A stretch of DNA of 64,000 bases from Nocardioides daeguensis (GTDB taxonomy: Bacteria; Actinomycetota; Actinomycetes; Propionibacteriales; Nocardioidaceae). The first letter of the stretch is position 1. Every line of letters starts with the position of its first letter. The stretch covers positions 1 to 64,000 of the forward strand of contig NZ_JAHTKU010000021.1 in assembly GCF_019192965.1 (NCBI RefSeq), read 5' to 3'. This document shows, one piece after another, positions 33,027 to 44,615 of this stretch. The position numbers were made by a program, and so were the translations under genes. The notes below the pieces were generated by a model that saw only the letters and a list, made by a program, of their open reading frames with translations, had not been told where the DNA came from and made no database searches.

Positions 33027-34135
33027 GGGGCGACCGCCAGGCGGTAGCCGCGTTTGACGACGGTCTGGACGCAGCGCGTGCCGAGGGCGGCGCGCAGCCG
33101 GGCGACGGCCATCTCCACGGCGTGCTCGGAGCCGGCGGTGCCGGAGGGCAGCGCGCCGAGCAGGTCGCGGCGCGAGACGACGGTGCCGGGGTTGACGAGC
33201 AGGGCCTGCAGGACGGCGTACGGTGCCGGCGAGAGCTTCACCTCGGCCCCGTCGAGCAGCACGGCCTCGCCGTGCAGGAGCAGGGTGTGGCCGGCCACGT
33301 CGAGGCTGGTGCCGCCGGCGCGGGAGGGCAGCTCGACCTCGAGCTGCTTGACCATCGCGGCCAGGCGGGAGCGCTCCGGGTAGATGGAGGGCACCCCCCA
33401 CATCTCGAAGGCGGCGGCGGTGACCGGTCCGACGCAGGCCGCGATCACGTCGGCCTGGAAGGCACTGACCACCTCGTCGCGGTGCCCGGTGGTGCCGGCG
33501 GCCTCCATCATCGCGGCGATCGCCGGAGCGGCGGTGAAGGTGACCGCGTCCACCCGGCGCTCGGCGATGTCCTCGATCAGTCCGAACATCGGCTCGGGGT
33601 CGGCCGCGCCCTCGACGCGGTAGACGGCGACGGTGGCGACCTCGGCGCCGAGGCGGCGCAGGGCGTGGGCGGCCATGGACAGCGACTGGCCGTGCTCCTG
33701 GACGACGATCCGCAGACCGCTCAGGTCACGCCCCCGCAGGTGCGCGAGGACGTCCTCGAACTCCTCCGACTCCGGCGCCCACAGCTCGCGCAGCCCGAAC
33801 CGGCGCAGCGCACCGACGCTCTTCGGCCCCCGGGCGAGGATCTCCGCCCCGCCCAGGTGGGCGGTGAGGTCGTCGAGCAGGCCCCAGCGCTCGGCCGCGC
33901 CGAACCAGGACTTCAGGCCGATGCCGGTGGTGGCGACGAAGATGTCGACCGGCTGGTCGAGCACCTCCTTGGTCGCCGCGAGCAGCGCCGGCTCGTCGAT
34001 CCGGTTCGGGTCGACCGACAGCGCGGGCGCGTGCACCACGCTCGCCCCGCGCCGCTCCAGCAGCGCGATCTGCTCCTCCGCACGTCGCGCCGCGGTCACA
34101 CCGATCCGGAAACCCGACAGGGGCTGGTCGCTCAC
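33023..34135 (-). CDS. NnaR-like regulator: HemD (uroporphyrinogen-III synthase-like) domain fused to an OmpR-type winged helix
   Basis: The 370-residue protein has two parts. Residues about 1-260 are HemD-like (LSGFRIGVTAARRAEEQIALLERRGA, ATTGIGLKSW, VDAVTFTAAPA). Residues about 275-370 are a transcriptional-regulator winged helix (LSPAPYAVLQALLVNPGTVVSRRDLL, VEMAVARLRAALG, VKRGYRLAV). This fusion defines NnaR of Streptomyces and its mycobacterial counterpart, a co-activator of nitrate and nitrite assimilation genes with GlnR. Synthase activity is uncertain. GTG at 34135 overlaps the nirD stop (GTGA). Shared upstream elements on three nitrate transcripts are candidate binding sites. Confidence 0.9.
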   Translation of the reverse strand: MSDQPLSGFRIGVTAARRAEEQIALLERRGASVVHAPALSVDPNRIDEPALLAATKEVLDQPVDIFVATTGIGLKSWFGAAERWGLLDDLTAHLGGAEILARGPKSVGALRRFGLRELWAPESEEFEDVLAHLRGRDLSGLRIVVQEHGQSLSMAAHALRRLGAEVATVAVYRVEGAADPEPMFGLIEDIAERRVDAVTFTAAPAIAAMMEAAGTTGHRDEVVSAFQADVIAACVGPVTAAAFEMWGVPSIYPERSRLAAMVKQLEVELPSRAGGTSLDVAGHTLLLHGEAVLLDGAEVKLSPAPYAVLQALLVNPGTVVSRRDLLGALPSGTAGSEHAVEMAVARLRAALGTRCVQTVVKRGYRLAVAP

Positions 34136-34551
34136 GGCTCGCACGAGGTGATTGTCTCGCGCCGGGCGCCGACGACCACCATGCCGTCGACCACCTGGAC
34201 GTCCCACGTCGGTACGACGACCGCCGGGTCGTCCAGGCAGGCACCCGTGCGCAGGTCGAAGCGCTGCTTGAGCAGCGGGCTCGCGACGAACGGGATCTCC
34301 TCCTCACCGCGGGTGCCGACGATGCCTCGGGAGAGCACGGAGGCACGGCCGAACGGGTCGAAGTTGGAGATCGCGAACACCTGGTCGTCGTAGGTGCGGA
34401 AGACGGCGACGGCCTCGCCGTCGACGAGGGCGGCCACGCCGGACTCGCGGGCGATCCGGTCCAGGGGGCAGATCGCGGTGCCTGCGTCTCGATACGCCCC
34501 GTCACTCGTTCCTCGCGACGGCGCTACTCGACGAGCTTCGGTCGTGGTCAT
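34132..34551 (-). CDS. nirD: Nitrite reductase (NADH) small subunit
   Basis: The 139-residue Rieske-type fold is of the NirD kind, which usually lacks the iron-sulfur ligands. ICPLDRIARESGVAALVDGEAVAVFR and SNFDPFGRASVLSRGIVG are characteristic, and the Cys/His pairs of true Rieske proteins are absent as expected. It partners NirB in nitrite-to-ammonia reduction. Residues about 5-22 (EARRVAPSRGTSDGAYRD) are encoded by a family-B repeat, so the native N-terminus probably began close to AICPLDRI. The start overlaps the nirB stop by one base (TGATG). Confidence 0.92.
   Translation of the reverse strand: MTTTEARRVAPSRGTSDGAYRDAGTAICPLDRIARESGVAALVDGEAVAVFRTYDDQVFAISNFDPFGRASVLSRGIVGTRGEEEIPFVASPLLKQRFDLRTGACLDDPAVVVPTWDVQVVDGMVVVGARRETITSCEP
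34486..34536. repeat. Family-B repeat inside the 5' end of nirD
   Basis: The unit runs from GTCTCGATACG to GCTACTCGACGAGC with a divergent centre (CACTCGTTCCTCGCGACGG). It is read in frame as NirD residues about 5-22, between the start codon and the first conserved residues. Confidence 0.85.
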
Positions 34552-37112
34552 CACGGCGCTCCTACCGGGATCGAGGCACCGAGCGACACCGGTCCGTCCA
34601 CGAGGTCGGCGCGGATCTGGCCGCGCTCCTCGGTGAAGGTGATGTGGGGGTCGGGGGTGCCGGGTGCGTTGACGAAGGACACGAAGCGGCTGAGCTTCTC
34701 GGGGTCCTCGATGGTGGCCTTCCACTCGTCGAAGTAGGAGTCGACGTGGCGGTCCATGCTCGACTCGAGCTCGCTGCCGAGACCGAGGGAGTCGTCGACG
34801 ACGACCTCGCGGACCCGCTCCAGGCCGCCGATCTCGTCGAGCCAGGTGGAGGTGCGCTGGAGCCGGTCGGCGGTGCGGATGTAGTACATGAGGAAACGGT
34901 CGAGGTAGCAGATCAGCTCCTCGCGGGACAGGTCGCCGGCGAGCAGCTGGGCATGGGCGGGGACGGCGCCGCCGTTGCCGCCGACGTAGAGGTTCCAGCC
35001 CTTCTCGGTGGCGATCACGCCGAAGTCCTTGCCGCGCGCCTCCGCGCACTCGCGGGCGCACCCGGACACGCCGCCCTTGAGCTTGTGGGGCGAGCGCAGG
35101 CCGCGGTAGCGCAGCTCCAGCTCGATCGCCATGCCGACGGAGTCCTGCACGCCGTAGCGGCACCAGGTCGAGCCGACGCACGACTTCACTGTCCGCAGCG
35201 ACTTGCCGTAGGCGTGACCGGACTCCATGCCGGCGTCGACCAGCCGCTTCCAGATCGCCGGCAGGTCCTCCATCCGGGCGCCGAACAGGTCGATGCGCTG
35301 ACCGCCGGTGATCTTCGTGTAGAGGCCGTAGTCGCGGGCCACCTCGCCGATCACGATCAGCTTGTCGGGCGTGATCTCGCCGCCGGGGATGCGCGGGACG
35401 ACCGAGTAGGTGCCGTTCTTCTGCAGGTTGGCGAGGTAGGCGTCGTTGGTGTCCTGCAGGGTCGCGTTGGCGCCGTCGAGGACGTGGTGGTTGAGCAGGC
35501 TGGCGAGGACGGAGGCGACCGCGGGCTTGCAGATGTCGCAGCCGCGCCCTCGGCCGTGGCCCTCGATGATGTCGTCGAACCGGTTGTAGCCGTGGACGGC
35601 GACGACCTCGAACAGCTCCTGCCGGGTCATCGCGAAGTGCTCGCACAGCGACCTGTCGACGACCCTGCCGACCGAGGCGAAGTGGTCCTCGACGATCTTC
35701 TTCACGACCGTCTTGCAGGAGCCGCAGGTGGAGCCGGCCTTCGTGCAGGCGGTGACGCAGGCCGGGCTGTCACAGCCGCCGCCGTCGGACACCGCGGCGG
35801 CGATCTCCGCCTTGGTGACGTTGTTGCACGAGCAGACCTGCGCGTCGTCGGGCAGCATGTCGGTGGTTGAGCCCGTCGAAACCCCGCCGCGGGCAGCCGG
35901 GAGGATCAGCCCCTCGGGGTTGTCGGGCAGCTCGATGCCGGAGCCGACCAGCGGCCGCAGCACGCCGTACGACGACGCGTCGCCGACCAGGATGCCGCCC
36001 AGCAGCTCGTAGCCGCCGCTGGCGAGCTCCTTGACGACGAGCTTCTTGTACACGCCGGCCACCGCGTCGGCGTACACGACCTCGAGGGCGTCCTCGTCGG
36101 TGGCGAACGCGTCGCCGAAGGAGGCGACGTCGACGCCCAGCAGCTTGAGCTTTGTCGACATGTCGGCACCGGTGAACGAGCCGGCCTCGCCGCCGAGCAG
36201 CGCGTCCACGACGACCTCGGCCATCGTGTAGCCGGGGGCGACCAGGCCGTACATCCGCCCGCCCGGGGCGGCGCACTCGCCGATCGCCCAGATGTGCTCG
36301 TCGCTGGTGCGGCAGTGCTCGTCGACGAGGATCCCGCCCCGCTCGGCGATGTCGAGGTCCGCCGCCCGGGCCAGCGCGTCGCGCGGCCGGATGCCGGCGG
36401 AGAAGACGACGAGGTCGACGTCGAGCGGGTTGCGGTCCTTGAGCGCCAGGCCGGTGACCTTGTCCTTGCCGAGCACGGCCTCGGTCATGGCGCCGGTGTG
36501 CACCCTCAGGCCGAGGGTCTCGATGTGGCGGTTGAGCGTGGAGCCGGCGGCGTCGTCGATCTGGACGGCCATCAGCCGCGGCGCGAGCTCGACGACGTGG
36601 GTCTCCAGGCCCAGCTGGTGCAGTGCGTTGGCCGCCTCCAGGCCGAGCAGGCCACCGCCGATGACCGCGCCGACCTTCGCCTTCCTCGACGCGGCCCGGA
36701 TCGCCTCGAGGTCCTCGATGGTGCGGTAGACGAAGACGTTCTTGAGGTCCTTGCCCGGCACCGGCGGCACGAACGGGAACGCACCCGTCGCGAGCACCAG
36801 CTCGTCGTAGTGCAGGTCCTCGCCGCTGGCGAGCGTGATCACCCGCTGGCGCGGCGAGATCGCCACGACCTCGGCGCCCAGGCGCAGCGCGACCCGCGGG
36901 TCGTCGTACGCACCGCCGGGGAGGAAGGACAGCGCCTCCGCGCCCCGCTCGAAGAACGAGGTCAGGGCCACGCGGTCGTACGCCGGGCGCGGCTCCTCGC
37001 CGAGGATCGTGATGTCGTGGGTCTCGGTGAGCCCGCGCTCGATCGCCGCCTGCACGAAGCGGTGGCCGACCATGCCGTGGCCGACGACCACCAGTTGCTT
37101 GCGCTGGTTCAT
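34551..37112 (-). CDS. nirB: Nitrite reductase (NADH) large subunit
   Basis: The 853-residue assimilatory nitrite reductase takes electrons from NAD(P)H to siroheme. Domains in order are: FAD/NAD(P)H oxidoreductase (about 5-300; VVGHGMVGHRF, then GGGLLGLEAANAL); BFD-like [2Fe-2S] (about 425-480; VCSCNNVTKAEI ... CGSCKTVV); and two sulfite/nitrite reductase ferredoxin-like halves with siroheme-4Fe4S cysteines in SCVGSTWCRYG (about 644, 650) and GCARECAEA (about 684, 688). A truncated family-A repeat at 35862-35884 encodes about eight residues (GVSTGSTT region) in the linker before the [2Fe-2S] domain. ATG at 37112 is 3 nt from the upstream gene's stop, so it is in an operon. Confidence 0.96.
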   Translation of the reverse strand: MNQRKQLVVVGHGMVGHRFVQAAIERGLTETHDITILGEEPRPAYDRVALTSFFERGAEALSFLPGGAYDDPRVALRLGAEVVAISPRQRVITLASGEDLHYDELVLATGAFPFVPPVPGKDLKNVFVYRTIEDLEAIRAASRKAKVGAVIGGGLLGLEAANALHQLGLETHVVELAPRLMAVQIDDAAGSTLNRHIETLGLRVHTGAMTEAVLGKDKVTGLALKDRNPLDVDLVVFSAGIRPRDALARAADLDIAERGGILVDEHCRTSDEHIWAIGECAAPGGRMYGLVAPGYTMAEVVVDALLGGEAGSFTGADMSTKLKLLGVDVASFGDAFATDEDALEVVYADAVAGVYKKLVVKELASGGYELLGGILVGDASSYGVLRPLVGSGIELPDNPEGLILPAARGGVSTGSTTDMLPDDAQVCSCNNVTKAEIAAAVSDGGGCDSPACVTACTKAGSTCGSCKTVVKKIVEDHFASVGRVVDRSLCEHFAMTRQELFEVVAVHGYNRFDDIIEGHGRGRGCDICKPAVASVLASLLNHHVLDGANATLQDTNDAYLANLQKNGTYSVVPRIPGGEITPDKLIVIGEVARDYGLYTKITGGQRIDLFGARMEDLPAIWKRLVDAGMESGHAYGKSLRTVKSCVGSTWCRYGVQDSVGMAIELELRYRGLRSPHKLKGGVSGCARECAEARGKDFGVIATEKGWNLYVGGNGGAVPAHAQLLAGDLSREELICYLDRFLMYYIRTADRLQRTSTWLDEIGGLERVREVVVDDSLGLGSELESSMDRHVDSYFDEWKATIEDPEKLSRFVSFVNAPGTPDPHITFTEERGQIRADLVDGPVSLGASIPVGAP
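35862..35884. repeat. Truncated family-A repeat inside nirB
   Basis: GGTGGTTGAGCCCGTCGAAACC has both ends of the family-A unit (GGTGGTTGAG and TCGAAACC) but lacks its palindromic centre. It encodes part of the linker between the NirB flavoprotein and [2Fe-2S] domains without breaking the frame. Confidence 0.7.
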
Positions 37113-37115
37113 GGG

Positions 37116-38588
37116 TCAAGATCCCTTCTGGGCGGTGGCGAGGGCGGGCCGGCTGCTGAGCAGCTGGCGCACGGTGCTGGCGCAGCCACCGCAGCCGGTG
37201 GTCGCGCGGGTGGTGTCGCGGACCTGCTCCAGCGAGGAGCAGGCGCGGATCCGGCCGGCGGTGACGCCGGCACAGGCGCACACCTCGGCGTCGTCGGGTA
37301 GGCCCCCGACAACACGGGCGCCGTTGCCGCCGTCCCCGGACGGGGCAGGCAGCAGGAGGTCGCCGGGCTCGTGCGGACCGAGGACGGTCTGCCGGTCGAA
37401 GTGCTGGGTGATCAGGCCGACCCGGGACAGGTCGCCGACCAGGGTGGCGGCGACGATGCGGCCGTCACGGACGACGAGGCGGCGGTGCGACCCGGAGACC
37501 GGGTTCGCGACCTCGACCACCTCCCCGCCGGCGGCCAGCTCGGCCTCGGCGTCCCCGAGCACGGCGACGTCGAGGTCGGTGGCCCGCAGCCGGGCGACGA
37601 TGCGCGCGCCGTCGTACTTCACGGCCTCGTCGCACAGGATCCCCGCGAGGACGCCCGCCTGCTCCCAGGCGGGCGGCACGAATCCGGTGGTGCGGCCGTC
37701 GTGCTCCACGCAGTCGCCGAGGGCGTGGACCGTCGGGTCGGTGACGCTGGCGAGCCGGTCGTCGACCACGATGCCGCGGCGGACCTCGAGGCCGGCGCCG
37801 CGGGCCAGCGCCGTCGAGGGGCGACCACCGGCGGTGAGCACGACCAGGTCGGTGTCGAGGGTGAAGCCGTTGTCGAGGCGCAGCGCCGGTCCGGCCGGGC
37901 CCTCGACGAGCCGGACGGCGCGGGCGCCGGTGTAGACAGCGACGCCGAGCCTCTTCAGGTCGCGGGCCAGGATCCGGCCCGCGGGGACGCTGATCTGCTG
38001 GTGGAGCAGGTGGTCGGCGCCCTCGACGACCTCGGTCTCGATCCCCCGCACACCCAGGGCGCGGGCCACCTGCAGTCCGAGCAGACCGCCGCCGACCACG
38101 ACCGCGCGCCGGCTGGAGGGCAGCGCAGAGACCAGGCGCCGGCAGTCGGCGAGGGAGCGGAAGGCGTGGACCGCCTCGTGCAGCGAGCCGTCCATCCGGA
38201 CCAGGCCGCGGATCGGCGGCAGCGACGGGATGCTGCCGGTGGCGAGCACCAGGACGTCGTACTCGACCAGGGTGCCGTCGACCAGCATCACGTCTTTGCG
38301 CTCCCGGTCGACGCCGAGGACGCGGGCCCCGAGGCGGAGGTCGACGCCGTTCTCCGCGTACCAGGCAGGGTTGCGCAGGGTGAGTGCCTCGGGGCGGTGC
38401 GTGCCCTCGAGGACCGCCGAGAGCAGGATCCGGTTGTACGGCGCGGTGTCCTCGTCGCCGAGGACGGTGATGTCCATCCGCGCGGGCGCGCTGCGGGCGA
38501 CGAGCTCCTCGACCAGCCGGGTCGCGGCCATGCCGGAACCGACGACGACGAGCCGCGGTCGCGGCGCTCGGGGTCGGCTCTCGGTCAT
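37116..38588 (-). CDS. FAD-dependent NAD(P)H oxidoreductase with C-terminal BFD-type [2Fe-2S] domain
   Basis: The 490-residue protein is similar to the N-terminal part of NirB. FAD-binding VVVGSGMAATRLVEEL begins near residue 14, NAD-binding VVVGGGLLGLQVARAL lies near 165, and the flavin motif is HALGDCVEH. The C-terminus has CACAGVTAGRI then CGGC (about 438-478), which is the Cys arrangement of a BFD-like [2Fe-2S] domain. It precedes nirB in the operon and probably passes electrons to the nitrate reductase, as NasB-type proteins do, because the nitrate reductase here has no reductase domain of its own. The start is 57 nt from the shared nitrate operator. Confidence 0.88.
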   Translation of the reverse strand: MTESRPRAPRPRLVVVGSGMAATRLVEELVARSAPARMDITVLGDEDTAPYNRILLSAVLEGTHRPEALTLRNPAWYAENGVDLRLGARVLGVDRERKDVMLVDGTLVEYDVLVLATGSIPSLPPIRGLVRMDGSLHEAVHAFRSLADCRRLVSALPSSRRAVVVGGGLLGLQVARALGVRGIETEVVEGADHLLHQQISVPAGRILARDLKRLGVAVYTGARAVRLVEGPAGPALRLDNGFTLDTDLVVLTAGGRPSTALARGAGLEVRRGIVVDDRLASVTDPTVHALGDCVEHDGRTTGFVPPAWEQAGVLAGILCDEAVKYDGARIVARLRATDLDVAVLGDAEAELAAGGEVVEVANPVSGSHRRLVVRDGRIVAATLVGDLSRVGLITQHFDRQTVLGPHEPGDLLLPAPSGDGGNGARVVGGLPDDAEVCACAGVTAGRIRACSSLEQVRDTTRATTGCGGCASTVRQLLSSRPALATAQKGS

Positions 38589-38644
38589 GGCCCTATCGAA
38601 CGACAGCGACGTTTCGCGGCGGTGCGCCCGTGTTGCACGCAGAT

Positions 38645-38668
38645 GTCAACGACTCCTCACGGCCTCAC
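38645..38668. promoter_or_regulatory. Shared nitrate-regulon operator, copy 1
   Basis: Plus-strand GTCAAC-N6-TCAC-N4-TCAC. Read toward the oxidoreductase-nirBD operon it is GTGA-N4-GTGA-N6-GTTGAC, and it ends 57 nt before that start codon. The same element lies before narB/gdhA and narK. Candidate regulators are NnaR (encoded in this operon) or GlnR. Confidence 0.72.
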
Positions 38669-38723
38669 CGGTCGCACGGACGCACGGCGGCGGCCCCAGG
38701 GTGGGGGGCCTACCGTCTGTGCC

Positions 38724-40220
38724 ATGGTGCAGCTTCCCGCGCGGGTGTCGCGGGCGACGTACGTCGCGGCGACGATCACGTTCGTCGCGTGGCTGCCCTT
38801 CCTGCGCCGGCCGTTGGAGTCCGACGAGAGCGGGTTCCTGCTGCTGGCGCGCCAGTGGGACCAGGGCAGCTCGCTGTACGGCGACCACTGGGTCGACCGG
38901 CCGCCGCTGCTGATCTGGATCTTCCGGCTCGCCGCGCACCTCGGGCCGATCGACCTGACCGCGGCCGGCACGGTGGCGCCGGGAGTGAAGCTGGTCGGCG
39001 CGACCGCGAGCGCGGCGGCCGTCGTGCTGGCGGGGGTGCTGGCTGCCCGGCTCGCGCCGGGTACCGGCCGGTGGTCGACCCGGATCGTGCCGTTGCTGGC
39101 CGCGGCGCTGCTGGCCAGTCCGTTGCTCGGGATGCCGGCCGCGAACGGCGAGGTCCTGGCGGCGCCGTTCGTGCTGCTCGGGGTGCTGTGCCTGGTCACC
39201 GCGATGGCCTCGCCGGCGGGGCGCCGGGGTGTGGTGCTCGCCGCCGGCGCCGGCGCGTCCGGGATGGCCGCCGCGCTGGTGAAGCAGAACATGGTGGACG
39301 TCTTCGTCCTCGCCCTGGTCCTGCTGCCGCTCTCGGCGGGACGGGTGCCCCAGCTGGGCCGGCGGGTGCTCGCGTTGGGCGGTGGGGCGGCGGCGGTGCT
39401 GGCCGTGGTGCTGGCCTCGGCGGCCCGCCGGGGGACGTCCCCGGCCGCCCTGTGGGACGCCGTGGTGGTGTTCCGGATCCACGCAGCCTCCGTGATCGGG
39501 TCGGAGGCGTCGCCGGCCACCGAGCACCGGATGACGCTGGTGGCGCTGGCGTTCGTCGCCAGCGGCGCCGCGATCACCCTCGCCTCGACAGCCTTCCTGG
39601 CAGCCCGCCGGGCGATCCGGGAGGGGCCGCGCTCGGCACCCCTGCCGCTCGCCGCCCTGGCGATGTCCGCGTGGGAGGTGCTCGGTGTCGCCGGGGGCGG
39701 CAGCTACTGGCTGCACTACCTGACCGGACTCGTCCCGGGGGTGGTGCTGCTCTCCAGCCTGGTCCGGCCCCGGGGACGGCGCCTCGTGCTGGTCGACCTG
39801 TGCCTGGCCGTCACCGCGGTCGCCTGCCTCACCGCGTGGGTGCACACGCTGGCCACGCCGATCGACGACGGCCTCGCCCGGGACGCCGAGGTCGCCGACT
39901 TCCTGCGCGCCCACGCGGATCCGGGCGACGGGGTCGTGGTGGCCTTCGGCCGGCCCAACATCGTCGCCGCGAGCGGACTGGACAGCCCGTACGCCCATCT
40001 GTGGAGCCTGCCGGTGCGGGTCCGGGACCCGCACCTCACCGAGCTGGCCGCCGTCCTCGAGTCCCCGGACGCACCTCGCTGGGTCGTGGTGTCCGGCGGC
40101 AGCCTCGCCAGCTGGGGCATCTCCTCCCCGCCGACCCAGGCGTACTTCGTGCGGAACTACCGCGAGCAGGCCCGGTTCGGCGAGCTGCGGGTCTGGGAGC
40201 GGGTGTCCGCCGGTGGTTGA
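38724..40220 (+). CDS. GT-C-type membrane glycosyltransferase (ArnT/PMT-like)
   Basis: The 498-residue protein has about ten transmembrane helices. The first periplasmic loop carries the acidic pair in RPLESDESGFLLLARQW, the usual DxD/DE-type metal or donor site of GT-39-like enzymes, and PPLLIWIF follows. It probably transfers a sugar from a polyprenyl-phosphate donor to a surface acceptor, which cannot be identified. The last codons (SAGG-stop) lie in the family-A repeat at 40212-40257, whose GGTTGAGG provides the stop codon, so the C-terminus was set by the repeat. It is divergent from the nir operon and convergent with the nitrate reductase gene. Confidence 0.82.
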   Translation: MVQLPARVSRATYVAATITFVAWLPFLRRPLESDESGFLLLARQWDQGSSLYGDHWVDRPPLLIWIFRLAAHLGPIDLTAAGTVAPGVKLVGATASAAAVVLAGVLAARLAPGTGRWSTRIVPLLAAALLASPLLGMPAANGEVLAAPFVLLGVLCLVTAMASPAGRRGVVLAAGAGASGMAAALVKQNMVDVFVLALVLLPLSAGRVPQLGRRVLALGGGAAAVLAVVLASAARRGTSPAALWDAVVVFRIHAASVIGSEASPATEHRMTLVALAFVASGAAITLASTAFLAARRAIREGPRSAPLPLAALAMSAWEVLGVAGGGSYWLHYLTGLVPGVVLLSSLVRPRGRRLVLVDLCLAVTAVACLTAWVHTLATPIDDGLARDAEVADFLRAHADPGDGVVVAFGRPNIVAASGLDSPYAHLWSLPVRVRDPHLTELAAVLESPDAPRWVVVSGGSLASWGISSPPTQAYFVRNYREQARFGELRVWERVSAGG

Positions 40221-40257
40221 GGTGCGAGGCCGCCCGCGGCCGAGCCTCGAAACCACC
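40212..40257. repeat. Family-A repeat supplying the glycosyltransferase stop codon
   Basis: GGTGGTTGAGGTGCGA, then a GC-rich centre, then TCGAAACCACC. The TGA within GGTTGAGG at 40218-40220 ends the upstream gene. Confidence 0.87.
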
Positions 40258-40283
40258 GGCCCTGCTGCCGGAAGGCTCGCTGA

Positions 40284-42392
<2,109 letters not shown>

Positions 42393-42448
42393 GACGCCCA
42401 TTCCACGCGACCTGCGTTGCACGTCGGGACCGGGCGGAGCACGCCGGC

Positions 42449-42484
42449 GTCAACGAGTCCTCACGGCCTCACGAGCGGTCTCAC
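42449..42484. promoter_or_regulatory. Shared nitrate-regulon operator, copy 2
   Basis: GTCAAC-N6-TCAC-N4-TCAC at 42449-42472, with an additional TCAC at 42481, lies 57 nt before the nitrate reductase start, the same distance as copy 1. The site is also in the promoter region of the divergent gdhA, so it may affect both. Confidence 0.72.
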
Positions 42485-42522
42485 GGACCGGGCCCGGGTC
42501 CGGCGTACCCACGACGTGATGA

Positions 42523-43953
<1,431 letters not shown>

Positions 43954-43961
43954 GCGGGCGA

Positions 43962-44024
43962 CGGTTCAATTACCGAATTTGTCGCGACCAGGCCGATCTG
44001 ACGACGAATCCGGTAGTTGAACCG
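43962..44024. terminator. Bidirectional hairpin between convergent genes
   Basis: A 23-bp inverted repeat, CGGTTCAATTACCG... at 43962-43984 against ...CGGTAGTTGAACCG ending at 44024, has an internal loop of 17 nt and three mismatched or wobble positions. It lies between the gdhA stop and the stop of the minus-strand phosphatase, so it can end both transcripts. It lacks a clear U tract. Confidence 0.7.
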
Positions 44025-44034
44025 AGCGCAGGGC

Positions 44035-44595
44035 TCAGCTGAGGGCGCCGCCGTAGCTGGGCAGCTTGAGCCTGCGCTCGTAGTCACCGCCGACGAAGTC
44101 GGTGCTGCGGTTGCCGACGTTGAGGACGAAGGTCCAGCCCTGGGCGGCGTACTGGGCGCGGCAGCGCTGCTTGCCGTCCGCGATCGCCTCGCCGTGCCGG
44201 CGCCCGCAGATCCCGTCGTGGTGGTAGCCGGCCGCGTCGAGGGCCTGCGTCACGTTGGCGAGGCTGTCCTCGAAGCGGCCGGTGACGAACACGACCGCCA
44301 TGCCGCGGCTCTGGGCCTTCCGGGTGAGCTTGAGGGTCCGCTTGACCGGCGCAGGCCAGGAGAAGTGGGTGGCCAGCGAGGTGTTGTCGATGTCGAGCAC
44401 GACCGCCAGCCGCTTCTGGCCGCTGGCTGCACGCTCCGTGAGGTAGGCGCCCGGGCGCTTCTTCGCGTAGACGGCCCGGACGTCGGAGCGCCACTGGGCC
44501 GCTGAGGGCAGCGGCCCAGTGGCGCGTTCCGTGCTCGCGGACGCCAGGGACGTCGGGCACAGGACCAGCAGGAGGGCGAGGGCCAGGGTGCGCAT
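44035..44595 (-). CDS. Secreted HAD-superfamily acid phosphatase-like protein
   Basis: The 186-residue protein has a signal peptide (about 1-20, MRTLALALLLVLCPTSLASA). HAD motif I VVLDIDNTSL (about 67-76) with the DxDxT pattern, motif II VVFVTGR and a C-terminal VGNRSTDFVGG (motif IV region) match the plant acid phosphatase/HAD class B-like group (PF03767). It is probably an extracellular phosphomonoesterase. It may start 6 nt further upstream. It follows narK by 20 nt in the same direction. Confidence 0.82.
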   Translation of the reverse strand: MRTLALALLLVLCPTSLASASTERATGPLPSAAQWRSDVRAVYAKKRPGAYLTERAASGQKRLAVVLDIDNTSLATHFSWPAPVKRTLKLTRKAQSRGMAVVFVTGRFEDSLANVTQALDAAGYHHDGICGRRHGEAIADGKQRCRAQYAAQGWTFVLNVGNRSTDFVGGDYERRLKLPSYGGALS

Positions 44596-44615
44596 CAGCC
44601 CATTCCAGCAGAGGG

